Shown: piece after piece, positions 13,006 to 27,148 of the stretch
How the letters are laid out: each line of letters starts with the position of its first letter
Position numbering within the stretch: the stretch's first letter is position 1
Origin: Sphingomonas sanguinis
Lineage (GTDB): Bacteria; Pseudomonadota; Alphaproteobacteria; Sphingomonadales; Sphingomonadaceae
Direction: 5' to 3'
Assembly: GCF_019297835.1 (NCBI RefSeq)
Contig: NZ_CP079203.1
Coordinates: 1,833,001 to 1,897,000 of the forward strand
Length of the DNA: 64,000 bases
Translations under genes and position numbers: made by a program
The notes under the pieces: model-generated
Told to the model about the DNA's origin: nothing
Database searches by the model: none
The model's input: only the letters and a program-made list of their open reading frames with translations

Positions 13006-14247
13006 ATGCGTTCGCTGCTCTATTTCGTCCCCATTCCCCTGTTGCTGACCGCCGCGATGATGGCCCCGGCCGCCCATCGCGACTCCAAGCCCGTCCCCGC
13101 GCAGGAGGATGTGGTCGCCGCCGCCGCGCGCGATCCGGGGGTCTCGATGCTGGCACCCGATGCCGAGCAGCGCTGGATTCCGTTTCAGCTGACACCGGGC
13201 AACCAGATCCGCTTTGCCATGACCATCGACGGGCAGAAGGTCAGCGCGATCCTCGACACCGGGGTCAGCTTCACCCTGCTATCGCAAAGCTCGCCCATCG
13301 CCGCCAAGGCCAAAGTGCGCCCCGGCGGACAGGCCAGCGCGATCGGCGGGCCGGTGGCGATCGGGTGGATGCCGACGCGCAACCTGTCGCTGGGCGGGCT
13401 GACCCGCAAGGGCGGCGGGGTGGTGGTCGCGCCGCTGCCTGCGCTCGCGACCGGGGATGCGACGCCCGTCGACCTGCTGGTCGGGCGCGATCTGCTCGCA
13501 GCCCATGCGCTCGACATCGATTATGCCGCCAAGCGGTTTCGGCTGATCCCGTCGGGCCGCATGCCCTTCACCGGCGCCACAGCGCCGCTGACCGTGTCGA
13601 CCGAGCGGCGCGTCTATGAGAGCATGGTCGGGCTGGGCGCGGCGAAGCTGTCCCCGGTCATCGTCGATACCGGCGACGGCTCCGCGCTGACCGTCACCCA
13701 GGCGGGCTGGCGCGCAGCGAAGCTGACCTCGCTGCCGACCACCACCGCGATCGGCTTCGGGCTGGCGGGGCCGACGGTCAACGACCTGGCCATCGTGCCG
13801 AGCGTGCGGCTGGGCAACCTGACCGCCCATGAGGTGGAGGTGCGGGTCGAACCAGCCCAGGGCTTCAGCGAGTCGGTCGGCGCGGCCGGGCGGATCGGCT
13901 CGGGCTTCCTGCAACGCTATCGCGTGCTGCTCGACCCCGGCGCGGGGCGGATGATCCTGAAGCCCGGCCCCCAGGCCGACATGCCCGCCCAACGATCGAC
14001 CGCCGGGCTGTTGATGGGCGTGGCGGGAGATCGCCTGCGTGTGCTGCACGTCATGCGCGGAGGCCCGGCGGCGGCGAGCGGCTGGCGCGAGGGCGACACG
14101 ATCTGCGCCATCGACGGACAGCCCATCCCGCGCGACTATGTCGACAGCCCCGTCGCCCGCTGGACGGTGGGCAAGCCGGGCACCGTCGTCCATTTGCGCA
14201 CCTGCGACGGACAGGACCGGACGCTGACGCTCAAGCGTTTCTACTGA
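13006..14247 (+). CDS. Exported retropepsin-type aspartyl protease with PDZ domain
   Basis: A 413-aa protein starting MRSLLYFVPIPLLLTAAM, a signal or anchor sequence. It has two retropepsin-like repeats, each with a D-T-G motif (ILDTGVS near residue 84, IVDTGDGS near 221), so a pseudo-dimeric active site within one chain is possible. A C-terminal PDZ domain (LRVLHVMRGGPAAASGWREGD, about 345-410) would bind substrate ends. Periplasmic proteolysis is inferred. Its stop overlaps the convergent holin-like gene by seven bases. Confidence 0.85.
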   Translation: MRSLLYFVPIPLLLTAAMMAPAAHRDSKPVPAQEDVVAAAARDPGVSMLAPDAEQRWIPFQLTPGNQIRFAMTIDGQKVSAILDTGVSFTLLSQSSPIAAKAKVRPGGQASAIGGPVAIGWMPTRNLSLGGLTRKGGGVVVAPLPALATGDATPVDLLVGRDLLAAHALDIDYAAKRFRLIPSGRMPFTGATAPLTVSTERRVYESMVGLGAAKLSPVIVDTGDGSALTVTQAGWRAAKLTSLPTTTAIGFGLAGPTVNDLAIVPSVRLGNLTAHEVEVRVEPAQGFSESVGAAGRIGSGFLQRYRVLLDPGAGRMILKPGPQADMPAQRSTAGLLMGVAGDRLRVLHVMRGGPAAASGWREGDTICAIDGQPIPRDYVDSPVARWTVGKPGTVVHLRTCDGQDRTLTLKRFY

Positions 14248-14492
14248 CGCGACTTTCCCCATTCGCGCGCGACCGTATAGCCCAGATAGCCGGTGCCGAA
14301 GAGCGCATAGAGCGGCTCAGGGATAGCGGCGAGATATTGCGCCATGCCGCGCACCATCGCCGCCGCCATGCCGGGCCGCACCCCCGCGAGCAGCCCCATC
14401 GGGATGCTCCAGAGCAGCAGCACGTACATGACATACAGGAAGGTCGGTCGCGCCCGGCGGGTCCAGAGGTCGGTGTCCGGCTCGCCGCTCAT
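14241..14492 (-). CDS. Holin-like small membrane protein
   Basis: An 83-aa protein with two or three hydrophobic helices (FLYVMYVLLLWSIPMGLLAG, AAMVRGMAQYLAAI, PLYALFGTGYLGYTV). Size, topology and the YTVAREW-K ending resemble the 3TM holins linked to gene transfer agents and prophages. It overlaps the upstream GH108 muramidase by four bases (ATGA), the classic endolysin-holin arrangement, which supports a role in letting the lysin reach peptidoglycan. No phage structural genes are present nearby. Confidence 0.75.
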   Translation of the reverse strand: MSGEPDTDLWTRRARPTFLYVMYVLLLWSIPMGLLAGVRPGMAAAMVRGMAQYLAAIPEPLYALFGTGYLGYTVAREWGKSRQ

Positions 14493-15046
14493 GACAGCCG
14501 GTCTGCGAGCCAGCCGTACAGGAACGCCTCATTGGCGGGGCGTCGCTCGGCAAGCGTCAGATAGCGTTCGCCCTGCAATGCCTCGACCGCCTTGAGCAGC
14601 ACGACTTCGCCCGCAGCGCCGCGGTGGCGGAGAAAGGCGTCGAGCGCGGCCAGCGTCGCCGCTCCGATCCGCCCGTCCGCCGCCAGATCGGGATAGTCGC
14701 GCGCGCCGCGATTGAGCGCGTTGAGCGCACGTTGCAGGAAGGCGCTCGCGACGTTCGGTCCCATATTGACGCCGGTGTCGAACAGTTCCTCGGCCAGCCG
14801 GGGCGCGCGGGCGGCCACCCGGTCGAAGCCGGGCGCGGTCCAGTAAAGGCGGCGATAGATGGACTCCGCGCGTGCCAGCGGCAGGCGGCGCATCGGCCCC
14901 ACATAGCCGTCAGCGCGCGCCACCGCCTCTGTAATGCCGAACCGCGTCGCCCCGCCGCGATCGGCGGAATGGTCGCTATAATCCCCCTCGCGCGCGATGA
15001 CCTGCGCGATCATCGCATCGACGCGTGCTTCGTCCCCCTGCCCCAT
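14489..15046 (-). CDS. GH108 family N-acetylmuramidase (endolysin)
   Basis: A 185-aa protein of the glycoside hydrolase 108 family, which cleaves peptidoglycan. The signature EGDYSDHSADRGGATRFGIT near residues 18-37 holds the catalytic Glu, and the C-terminal putative peptidoglycan-binding half (GVNMGPNVASAFLQRALN) follows. There is no signal peptide, so export would need the holin-like partner encoded next. ATG 15046 has a GGGGGAG site; the in-frame extension to 15106 is not family-like. Confidence 0.88.
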   Translation of the reverse strand: MGQGDEARVDAMIAQVIAREGDYSDHSADRGGATRFGITEAVARADGYVGPMRRLPLARAESIYRRLYWTAPGFDRVAARAPRLAEELFDTGVNMGPNVASAFLQRALNALNRGARDYPDLAADGRIGAATLAALDAFLRHRGAAGEVVLLKAVEALQGERYLTLAERRPANEAFLYGWLADRLS

Positions 15047-15115
15047 GATGCTCTCCCCCCCGTTACGGGACAGGAGGAACCATATCGGTTCGTTGTAGGA
15101 CAGCACTTTTTAAGA

Positions 15116-15235
15116 TTCCTCCCCTGCAAGGGGAGGTGGCAGGCCGAAGGCCTGACGGAGGGGTGTCACCCTATCGAGAGCGGGACACCCCTCCACCATG
15201 CTGCACATGGTCCCCCTCCCCTTGAAGGGGAGGAA
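15116..15235. repeat. 120-bp palindromic repeat, copy 1 (inverted partner at 22183)
   Basis: Bounded at both ends by CCTCCCCTxxAAGGGGAGG-type palindromes, with an inner AGGCCGAAGGCCT palindrome. It is almost identical, in the opposite orientation, to 22183-22304; I count two differences across about 120 bases. More diverged copies lie at 35917-36044 and 62639-62770. Confidence 0.9.
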
Positions 15236-15243
15236 TGATGGCG

Positions 15244-16143
15244 TCAGTCCAGCACCGTACGTGCCAGCGCCAACGTGCCGAGCGGCCCGGCCTGGTCGCC
15301 CAGCTGGGCATGGACGATGCGGTTGGCGACCTCCGCCGCGTTGACGAAGGGCAGATAGCCCGACAGCTTTTCGACCGTCGCGGCACGCACCATGTCGAGC
15401 AGTTGCGGCTGGCCCACGCCCACGCCGCCGCCGATCACGATACGTCCGCACGCCAGCGTCAGGAACAGCCCGGCAAAGCTCTCCGCCAGCGCATCCGCGA
15501 CGAAGGTCCAGGCGGGATCGTCCTGCGCCAGCTCCTGCGCCGGGCGACCGACGCGCGCCGCGATGCCGGGGCCTGCCACCAATCCTTCCAGGCAGTCGCC
15601 ATGGAACGGACAGGCGCCCGCGAAATCGTCGCCCGCCATCCGGCGGACGCGGACATGGCCCGCCTCCGGGTGCATCCGGCCCGATACCGGCTGGCCGTTG
15701 ACGATGATGCCCATGCCTACGCCGGTGCCGACCGTGACATAGACATGGTCGGACAGGCCGCGCGCTGCACCCCACTGCCCCTCGGCCAGCGCCGCGCCGG
15801 TCACATCGGTATGGATCGCGACACGCTCGCCAAAGCCCTCAGACAGCGCACCCGCCACGTCCGCACCCGCCCAGCCCGGCTTGGGCGTGGCGAGCATATG
15901 GCCATAGTCCGCGTCGGTCTTGTCGAGCGCGATCGGGCCGAAGCTGCCGATGCCCAGCGCCTCGGGCTTATATTGCTCGTGCCATTCGGCCAGGCGCTGG
16001 CGCAAAGCGGCCAGGGTGACGGCGGGGGTGGTGGTCGGCAGGCGCTCGGACACCAGGATGTCGCGCCCGCGCCCGATCAATACAATCGATTTCGTTCCCC
16101 CCAGTTCGACCCCTGCAACGATCCGATCCTGTGCCTCGGCCAT
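15244..16143 (-). CDS. ROK-family sugar kinase, probably fructokinase
   Basis: A 299-aa ROK kinase that phosphorylates a hexose with ATP. The N-terminal phosphate-binding loop (GVELGGTKS), the catalytic DVTGAALAE segment and the ROK zinc motif (GHVRVRR ... CPFHGDCLEG, about 165-190) are present, and the G-rich adenosine motif GGGVGVGQ lies near 235. The CPFHGDCLEG form is typical of bacterial fructokinases, so fructose is the likely substrate. It lies within the 7-kb segment with a beta-galactosidase, consistent with sugar use. Confidence 0.88.
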   Translation of the reverse strand: MAEAQDRIVAGVELGGTKSIVLIGRGRDILVSERLPTTTPAVTLAALRQRLAEWHEQYKPEALGIGSFGPIALDKTDADYGHMLATPKPGWAGADVAGALSEGFGERVAIHTDVTGAALAEGQWGAARGLSDHVYVTVGTGVGMGIIVNGQPVSGRMHPEAGHVRVRRMAGDDFAGACPFHGDCLEGLVAGPGIAARVGRPAQELAQDDPAWTFVADALAESFAGLFLTLACGRIVIGGGVGVGQPQLLDMVRAATVEKLSGYLPFVNAAEVANRIVHAQLGDQAGPLGTLALARTVLD

Positions 16144-16269
16144 GCCATTCTCCCGCCAGTCGCTTTGCTTGATAGCAGCGCGCCTGCGCGAAACGGCGGC
16201 GGGTGGTCAAGGGGCGGGAATCGGAAAATCGGCTGCGCGACCGCTTTCGATCGCGACGCGACGTTCGCG

Positions 16270-16683
16270 TTACAGGGTCATCAGTCGGTGCAGATTGGTG
16301 GCGCGCAGATTGGCGACATGCGCGACCGTCAGCACCAATCCACCCGCGACGGTCAACGCGGTCCCCATCCCCTGCCCCTCGAATGCGAGGCCAAGCATCA
16401 GCAGGAGCAAGCCGACCGCCCCCGCGATCATCGGGAAGACGACCCCGTGCCGTCGCCATCCGCCGAACAGCGTCAGCCCGCTGAGCGGCACGGCCAGCGC
16501 GAGCATGACGATATGGAACACCTCGCCCAGATCGGCCCATTCGGCGATGGCGGGCAGAAAGGCGATCAGCACCGGCAGGACCAGGCAATGGATCAGGCAC
16601 AATGTCGAGGCGGAGATGGCCAGCGCATCCATATGCTGAAATCCGCCATGATGGCTGCGGGATACGGGAGCATCATCGATCAT
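16270..16683 (-). CDS. MerC-domain membrane protein
   Basis: A 137-aa protein with four predicted membrane helices. The first (ISASTLCLIHCLVLPVLIAF) holds the Cys-x3-Cys-like C-L-I-H-C pair typical of MerC mercury-uptake proteins, but no other mer gene is near, so a general metal-linked role is as likely. ATG 16683 is chosen; ATG 16701 lies inside the palindrome described next. Expression may be controlled through that palindrome. Confidence 0.8.
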   Translation of the reverse strand: MIDDAPVSRSHHGGFQHMDALAISASTLCLIHCLVLPVLIAFLPAIAEWADLGEVFHIVMLALAVPLSGLTLFGGWRRHGVVFPMIAGAVGLLLLMLGLAFEGQGMGTALTVAGGLVLTVAHVANLRATNLHRLMTL

Positions 16684-16693
16684 GAGCACAACT

Positions 16694-16708
16694 TGATACA
16701 TTGTATCA
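16694..16708. promoter_or_regulatory. Palindromic operator candidate upstream of the MerC-like gene
   Basis: A 15-bp near-perfect palindrome, TGATACATTGTATCA, sits 11 bases before the MerC-like start, in the divergent spacer shared with the beta-galactosidase gene. It stands out in an AT-rich island. The form fits a dimeric metalloregulator or TetR/Fur-like repressor site, but the protein is not identified. Confidence 0.5.
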
Positions 16709-16772
16709 TGAATTTCAAGGCGTAACGGCCGGGCTTTGCATTCGTATTCCGTATAATATAGCGTTAACCTGA

Positions 16773-22171
<5,399 letters not shown>

Positions 22172-22182
22172 GCTGTTTTCTC

Positions 22183-22304
22183 TTCCTCCCCTGCAAGGGG
22201 AGGGGGACCATGCGCAGCATGGTGGAGGGGTGTCCCGCTCTCGATAGGGTGACACCCCTCCGTCAGGCCTTCGGCCTGCCACCTCCCCTTGCAGGGGAGG
22301 AATT
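22183..22304. repeat. 120-bp palindromic repeat, copy 2
   Basis: Inverted, nearly identical copy of 15116-15235. It separates the convergent S9 peptidase and sspB genes and could terminate transcription both ways through its end palindromes. Together the two copies bracket about 7 kb holding the ROK kinase, MerC-like, beta-galactosidase and peptidase genes. Confidence 0.9.
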
Positions 22305-22313
22305 CCAAGGAAC

Positions 22314-22799
22314 TTACTTCTTCCGCTTGAAATCCACCGCGACGACGTTGCTGCCGTCTTCGACCGGCTTGGCGACCGGCTCGTCATTCTCGGCCGAGCC
22401 GTGCGGATCGGGATCGCTCTGCGGATCGTCGGCGACGTGGAAGCCGAGCTCGAACTGCACCTCGGGGTCCTGGAAGCGGGTGATCGCCGAATAGGGAATC
22501 ACCAGCTTCGACGGCACCTGGTTGAAGCTGAGGCCGACCGAGAAGCGATTCTCGTCCACCGTCAGGTCCCAGAAGCGATTCTGCAGGACGATCGTCATTT
22601 CGTCCGGGAATCGCTCGACCAGCCGCTGCGGGATGTCGACACCCGGCGCCTGCGTCTTGAAGGTGATGTAGAAATGGTGCGTGCCGGGCAGGTGCCCCGT
22701 CTCCGCCACCGGGCCGAGCACACGCCCCACCACGGCGCGCAGGGCCTCCTGCACGATGTCGTCATAGGGGATGAGGCTGTCGGGCAATCCTTCGGTCAT
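22314..22799 (-). CDS. sspB: SspB-family ClpXP adaptor
   Basis: A 161-aa alphaproteobacterial SspB, which delivers ssrA-tagged and other substrates to ClpXP in the cytoplasm. The N-terminal substrate-binding domain (IPYDDIVQEALRAVV, then GTHHFYITFKT and VLQNRFWDL) is followed by a disordered acidic linker and a C-terminal basic tail ending VVAVDFKRKK, the type of segment that binds the ClpX zinc domain. It is divergent from the his operon. Confidence 0.92.
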   Translation of the reverse strand: MTEGLPDSLIPYDDIVQEALRAVVGRVLGPVAETGHLPGTHHFYITFKTQAPGVDIPQRLVERFPDEMTIVLQNRFWDLTVDENRFSVGLSFNQVPSKLVIPYSAITRFQDPEVQFELGFHVADDPQSDPDPHGSAENDEPVAKPVEDGSNVVAVDFKRKK

Positions 22800-22870
22800 A
22801 TCCCTTGGACTAGCGGCCTTTGATCGCGGGTCAAGATTGCATGGGACGGATAGGTGTTTATGGGGAGGCC

Positions 22871-23458
22871 ATGCGCACCGCCACCGTCCACCGCGCCACC
22901 GCGGAAACCGTCATCGACGTCACCGTCAATCTCGACGGCACCGGCGTCTATCAGAACGCCACCGGCATCGGGTTTCTCGACCATATGCTCGACCAGCTGT
23001 CGCGGCATTCGCTGATCGATCTGTCGGTCAAGGTCGAGGGGGACCTGCATATCGACGGGCACCACACGACCGAGGACAGCGCGCTGGCGATCGGACAGGC
23101 CTTTGCCAAGGCGCTGGGCGACAAGCGCGGCATCTATCGCTACGGCGAGGCGCTGTCCCCGATGGACGAAGTGCTGACCCGCACCGCGCTCGACATTTCG
23201 GGGCGGCCCTGGCTGGTGTGGAAGGTGCCGTTCACCAACCCGATGCTGGGCACGCTCCAGACCGAGATGATCGAGCACTGGTTCCACAGCTTCGCGCAGG
23301 AAGCGGGCATCACGCTGCACGTCGAGCTGCTGCACGGCCATAACAACCATCACATCGCCGAGAGCATCTTCAAGGGCCTCGCCCGTGCCCTGCGCATGGC
23401 GGTGGAGATCGACCCGCGCAAGGCCGACGCGATTCCTTCGACCAAGGGCATGTTGTGA
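22871..23458 (+). CDS. hisB: Imidazoleglycerol-phosphate dehydratase
   Basis: A 195-aa HisB that dehydrates imidazoleglycerol phosphate to imidazoleacetol phosphate, histidine step 6. Both metal-binding His-rich motifs are present (FLDHMLDQ, then DGHHTTED, and later [11 protein letters not shown]). It is the short monofunctional form, without the E. coli phosphatase domain. ATG 22871 follows a GGGGAGG site; the track of frame back to 22820 is not family-like. First gene of the hisBHAF operon. Confidence 0.97.
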   Translation: MRTATVHRATAETVIDVTVNLDGTGVYQNATGIGFLDHMLDQLSRHSLIDLSVKVEGDLHIDGHHTTEDSALAIGQAFAKALGDKRGIYRYGEALSPMDEVLTRTALDISGRPWLVWKVPFTNPMLGTLQTEMIEHWFHSFAQEAGITLHVELLHGHNNHHIAESIFKGLARALRMAVEIDPRKADAIPSTKGML

Positions 23459-24060
23459 CGCTGGCGCTGATCGACATCGAGTCGGGCAATCTCCACTCGG
23501 TCGACAATGCCCTGCGTGCGGCGGGGGCGAGCGATGTGGTCATCACCGCCGACCCGGATGTGATCGCCAAGGCCGACCGGATCGTGCTGCCGGGCGTCGG
23601 TGCGTTCGGCGCCTGCGCGGCAAACCTGCGCGCCGTCGACGGACTGGAGGAGGCGTTGCGCGACGCCGCCCTCACCCGCGCGCGGCCGTTCCTGGGCATT
23701 TGCGTCGGTATGCAGTTGCTCGCCGACGCCAGTGACGAGATGGGCGAGCATCGGGGCTTGGGCTGGATCCCCGGCCGAGTCACGCGACTCGTCCCCGCCG
23801 AGCCATCGGCGAAGGTGCCGCATATGGGCTGGAACGATGTCCGGCCTGTGAGCGAGCATCCGCTGATCGTGCCCGGCGAAGCCTATTTCCTCCACAGCTA
23901 CGCCTTTACCGGCGAGCATGTGCTGGCGACCACCGATCACTCCGGCCCCGTCACCGCCGCGATCGGCCGCGACACGGTGGTCGGCGCGCAATTCCACCCC
24001 GAGAAGAGCCAGCGTTATGGCCTCTCCTTCCTCACCCGTTTCCTGGAGTGGCATCCGTGA
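23455..24060 (+). CDS. hisH: Imidazole glycerol phosphate synthase, glutaminase subunit
   Basis: A 201-aa class I glutamine amidotransferase supplying ammonia to HisF. The nucleophile Cys is in [11 protein letters not shown] (near 83), and the His-x-Glu pair is in FHPEKSQ (near 180). It begins at GTG 23455, overlapping the hisB stop by four bases (GTGA), so translation is coupled. Confidence 0.97.
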   Translation: MTLALIDIESGNLHSVDNALRAAGASDVVITADPDVIAKADRIVLPGVGAFGACAANLRAVDGLEEALRDAALTRARPFLGICVGMQLLADASDEMGEHRGLGWIPGRVTRLVPAEPSAKVPHMGWNDVRPVSEHPLIVPGEAYFLHSYAFTGEHVLATTDHSGPVTAAIGRDTVVGAQFHPEKSQRYGLSFLTRFLEWHP

Positions 24061-24791
24061 GCCTGATCGTCTTCCCCGCCATCGACCTGAAGGGCGGCCA
24101 AGTGGTGCGTCTGGCCGAGGGCGATATGGACCGCGCGACCGTCTATGGTGACGATCCCACCCATCAGGCGATGCTGTTTGCCGAGGCGGGTGCCCAGCAT
24201 CTGCACGTCGTCGATCTGGACGGCGCCTTTGCCGGCGAGTCAGTCAATGGCGAGGCGGTGCAGGCGATCGTCAAAGCCTTTCCCGGCCATGTCCAGCTGG
24301 GCGGCGGCATTCGCAAGCCGGAGAATGTCGAGCGCTGGTTCGACCTAGGCGTTTCGCGCGTCGTGATCGGCACGGCGGCGCTGGAGAATCCGGATTTCGT
24401 GCGCGACATGGCCAAGGCCTATCCCGGCGGCATCGTCGTCGCGGTGGACGCCAAGGACGGCATGGTCGCGACGCGCGGCTGGGCCGATGTGTCGACCGTC
24501 TCGGTCGAGGATCTGGCCCGCCGGTTCGAGGATGCGGGGGTCGCTTCGCTGCTCTTCACCGATGTCGGCCGCGACGGGATGCTCAAGGGCTGCAACGTGC
24601 CCGCCACCGTCGATCTGGCACGCGCGGTGCGTATCCCGGTCATCGCCAGCGGCGGCGTGGCGGGGATCGGCGACATTCATATGCTGGCGCTTCATCATCA
24701 GGACGGCGTGGAGGGCGTCATCACCGGCCGCGCGCTCTATGACGGGCGGCTCGATCTGGCGGCGGCGCTGTCGGTGGCGGCGGCCGCATGA
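24057..24791 (+). CDS. hisA: Phosphoribosylformimino-5-aminoimidazole carboxamide ribotide isomerase
   Basis: A 244-aa TIM-barrel isomerase catalysing the Amadori rearrangement ProFAR to PRFAR, histidine step 4. Catalytic Asp in [14 protein letters not shown] (near 9) and the second Asp in [10 protein letters not shown] (near 168) are seen; phosphate motifs [11 protein letters not shown] and ASGGVAG are intact. GTG 24057 overlaps the hisH stop and has a GGAG site; GTG 24048 is an alternative. Confidence 0.96.
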   Translation: MSLIVFPAIDLKGGQVVRLAEGDMDRATVYGDDPTHQAMLFAEAGAQHLHVVDLDGAFAGESVNGEAVQAIVKAFPGHVQLGGGIRKPENVERWFDLGVSRVVIGTAALENPDFVRDMAKAYPGGIVVAVDAKDGMVATRGWADVSTVSVEDLARRFEDAGVASLLFTDVGRDGMLKGCNVPATVDLARAVRIPVIASGGVAGIGDIHMLALHHQDGVEGVITGRALYDGRLDLAAALSVAAAA

Positions 24792-25549
24792 CCGTCCGCG
24801 CGCGCGTCATCCCCTGCCTCGACGTCGCCAATGGCCGGGTGGTCAAGGGCGTCAACTTCGTCGACCTGATCGACGCGGGCGATCCGGTCGAACAGGCCCG
24901 CGCCTATGACGCGGCGGGCGCGGACGAATTGTGTTTCCTCGACATCACCGCCAGCCATGAGGCGCGGGGCACCATCCTGGACGTGGTGCGGCGGACGGCG
25001 GCGGTGTGCTTCATGCCGCTGACCGTCGGCGGGGGCGTGCGCACGGCGGAGGATGCGCGCGCGCTTCTGCTGGCCGGCGCAGACAAGGTGGCGGTCAATT
25101 CCGCCGCCGTCAGCCGCCCGGAGGTCGTTTCCGACATCGCAGAGCGATTCGGCAGCCAGTGCTGCGTCGCCAGCGTGGACGCGCGGCGCACGGCGGATGG
25201 CTGGGAGGTGTTCACCCATGGTGGGCGGCGCGCGACCGGGATCGATGCGGTCAAACATGCGCTGCGGCTGGCAGAGCTGGGCGCGGGGGAGTTGCTGGTC
25301 ACCTCGATGGATCGCGACGGGACGCGGGGGGGATACGACCTCGATCTGATCCGCACCATCGCCGACCGGACCAGCGTGCCGGTCGTCGCATCGGGCGGCG
25401 TCGGCGGGCTGGACGACTTGGTCGCGGGCGTGCGCGACGGGCATGCTTCGGCGGTGCTGGCGGCGTCGATCTTCCACTTTGGCGATGCGTCGATTGCCGA
25501 TGCGCATCGGGCGCTTGCGGCAGCAGGGGTGCCGGTTCGGGCCCATTGA
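24788..25549 (+). CDS. hisF: Imidazole glycerol phosphate synthase, cyclase subunit
   Basis: A 253-aa TIM barrel that uses HisH-derived ammonia to split PRFAR into imidazoleglycerol phosphate and AICAR, linking histidine and purine synthesis. Catalytic Asp11 ([14 protein letters not shown]) and Asp130-region (VASVDARR) plus [12 protein letters not shown] are present. ATG overlaps the hisA stop (ATGA). Its operon partner hisE is displaced downstream by a 600-base gap. Confidence 0.97.
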   Translation: MTVRARVIPCLDVANGRVVKGVNFVDLIDAGDPVEQARAYDAAGADELCFLDITASHEARGTILDVVRRTAAVCFMPLTVGGGVRTAEDARALLLAGADKVAVNSAAVSRPEVVSDIAERFGSQCCVASVDARRTADGWEVFTHGGRRATGIDAVKHALRLAELGAGELLVTSMDRDGTRGGYDLDLIRTIADRTSVPVVASGGVGGLDDLVAGVRDGHASAVLAASIFHFGDASIADAHRALAAAGVPVRAH

Positions 25550-25587
25550 GGCTAAGGCGGAGACGCTAAGCCTCGAAGATTTTTTGG

Positions 25588-25883
25588 TTCGCGCGGAGGC
25601 GCGGAGAGTTTGGTTGTGAAGTTGGCAATGGGCCTTTCACACTCGTGCGACACGTCTTCCGCCCGCCACCTGTCCCCAGCCTCCGTTCACGCTGAGCGAA
25701 GTCGAAGCGCACGCCCGGCGCTTTGCCCAGTGGCGCGGTTATCCCTTGGCCTTCGACTTCGCTCAGGCTGAACGGAGGATCGGGAGCTTACCCGATCGAT
25801 CGGAAGACACGCACCGGTCTCGAAATGCAGGCCACAGCCCGCCCAACAACCAGACCCTCCGCGTCTCCGCGCCTCCGCGCGAA
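25588..25883. repeat. Nested inverted-repeat element between hisF and hisE
   Basis: An exact 20-bp inverted repeat (TTCGCGCGGAGGCGCGGAGA at 25588 and its complement at 25864-25883) encloses a second, inner inverted pair of the CTGAGCGAAGTCGAAG type at 25683-25712 and 25749-25779. The 417-base gap 25550-25966 otherwise shows no credible gene. It may be a non-autonomous MITE/REP-like insertion that split hisE from hisF; this is inference. Confidence 0.8.
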
Positions 25884-25966
25884 CAAAAACCTTCACGTCC
25901 TCGCGTCTTCGCATGAGCCAAAATCCCCCGGATGACCCACGCCCGGACCGCTGCTAGACTCCCCCC

Positions 25967-26122
25967 ATGCCGCTCGCCATCCTGACCACCGCCACCGCCC
26001 ATAGCGGCACGCCCAAGCCGCGCACCCACCCCGAATGGTCCGACATCGGCCTGTTCGTCTTCGCGATCGGTGCGGTCTGGCTGCTGCGGCACCTGATGCG
26101 CCGCCGCAACCGCAAGGATTGA
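25967..26122 (+). CDS. Possible 51-aa membrane peptide
   Basis: An ATG-led frame of 51 codons. The product has one hydrophobic helix (IGLFVFAIGAVWLLRHLM) followed by a strongly basic tail (RRRNRKD), so positive-inside topology is plausible. No clear ribosome site precedes it. It lies on the same strand as hisF and hisE and ends 32 bases before hisE. It could be a small single-helix membrane protein or a chance frame. Confidence 0.4.
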   Translation: MPLAILTTATAHSGTPKPRTHPEWSDIGLFVFAIGAVWLLRHLMRRRNRKD

Positions 26123-26154
26123 CGCCGGCGCTTCCCCGCGCCACCCACGCCGTC

Positions 26155-26469
26155 ATGGACATGTTCGACCGCCTCGAGACCACGATCCGCGCGCGCCGGG
26201 ATGCGGGCGACGCCGCCACCTCCTATGCCGCCAGCCTGTTCGCCAAGGGGCGACCGAAGATCGCCCAGAAGCTGGGCGAGGAAGCGGTCGAGACGGTCAT
26301 CGCCGCCATGGCCCAGCCCGACAAGATCGTGTCGGAGGCTGCCGACCTGATGTTTCACCTGATCGTCCTGCTGGCCGATACCGGCCACACGCTCGACGAC
26401 GTTCGCGCCGAACTGGCACGGCGCGAGGGTGTGTCGGGCCATGACGAAAAGGCCGCCCGGCCCCGCTGA
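26155..26469 (+). CDS. hisE: Phosphoribosyl-ATP pyrophosphatase
   Basis: A 104-aa all-alpha pyrophosphatase hydrolysing phosphoribosyl-ATP, histidine step 2. The motifs GRPKIAQKLGEEAVETVIAA (near 40) and EAADLMFHLIVLLA (near 65) carry the acidic metal ligands. It is the free-standing form, not fused to HisI. The start is ATG 26155 (MDMFDRLETTI). Followed by a HIT gene after 17 bases. Confidence 0.95.
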   Translation: MDMFDRLETTIRARRDAGDAATSYAASLFAKGRPKIAQKLGEEAVETVIAAMAQPDKIVSEAADLMFHLIVLLADTGHTLDDVRAELARREGVSGHDEKAARPR

Positions 26470-26486
26470 CCCCCTGGAGAGTTTCG

Positions 26487-26864
26487 ATGCCGATCGATGC
26501 CACCCTGCCCTATGACGACCAAAATATCTTTGCGAAGATCCTGCGCGACGAAATCCCGTCCCGGCGGGTCTATGAGGATGAGTGGGCGGTCGCCTTCCAC
26601 GACATCGCGCCGCACGCCCCGACCCATATCCTCGTGATCCCGCGCGGCCCCTATGTGTCGTGGGACGATTTCGCAGGCCGCGCCAGCGAGGCGGAGATCG
26701 CCGGTTTCGTCCGCGCGGTCGGCCATGTCGCGCGCGAGGCAGGCGCGGTCGAGCCGGGATACCGGCTGCTGGCGAATATCGGGCCGGACGCCGGGCAGGA
26801 GGTGCCGCATCTTCATGTGCATATCCTGGCAGGCAAGCCGCTCGGCCCGATGCTGGCGCGCTGA
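26487..26864 (+). CDS. HIT family nucleotide hydrolase
   Basis: A 125-aa HINT-like protein with the histidine triad HLHVHIL near residues 108-114 and the conserved N-terminal FAKILRDEIPSRRVYED. Members hydrolyse adenosine 5'-phosphoramidates and related nucleotides. It follows hisE with a short spacer and a GGAG site. The specific substrate cannot be told from sequence. Confidence 0.92.
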   Translation: MPIDATLPYDDQNIFAKILRDEIPSRRVYEDEWAVAFHDIAPHAPTHILVIPRGPYVSWDDFAGRASEAEIAGFVRAVGHVAREAGAVEPGYRLLANIGPDAGQEVPHLHVHILAGKPLGPMLAR

Positions 26865-26873
26865 TCTGGGCCC

Positions 26874-26987
26874 GCCCCTCCCGCAGGCGGGAGGGGATGG
26901 GGGAGGGAAACGCCACGGGCGACAGGCTCGGTGAGACTCCAAACCCTCCCCAAACCCCTCCCGCCTGCGGGAGGGGCTTAAGAAAGG
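26874..26987. repeat. Paired CCTCCCGCAGGCGGGAGG palindromes
   Basis: Two palindromic cores, CCCCTCCCGCAGGCGGGAGG near 26876 and its complement-like copy near 26960, frame about 60 bases that include a GGCTCGGTGAGACTCC segment. Similar pairs occur at 39283-39428 and 44490-44605. The pair lies after the HIT gene. Confidence 0.8.
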
Positions 26988-27148
26988 AAAGAAGGGTGGC
27001 AATCATCGCCTTTCCGCTCCCCCAACCGCATCCCGCGCACCTTAGGGATTGCGCGTAATAAAATTGCAGCTAACTTCCCGGATCATTCACCAAACGCCGG
27101 GCGTGTCCCATGTCGGGGCCGCCCTTCCCTCGGGGGGATTGGACATTC

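Noticed and set aside
14241-15046. Prophage remnant
   Set aside because: Only lysin and holin-like genes are present; no terminase, capsid, tail or integrase nearby.
22796-23353. 185-codon minus frame opposite hisB
   Set aside because: Shadow of hisB, which has both metal-binding motifs.
25550-25966. CRISPR array in the repeat-rich gap
   Set aside because: Repeats are inverted pairs, not regularly spaced direct repeats; no cas genes.
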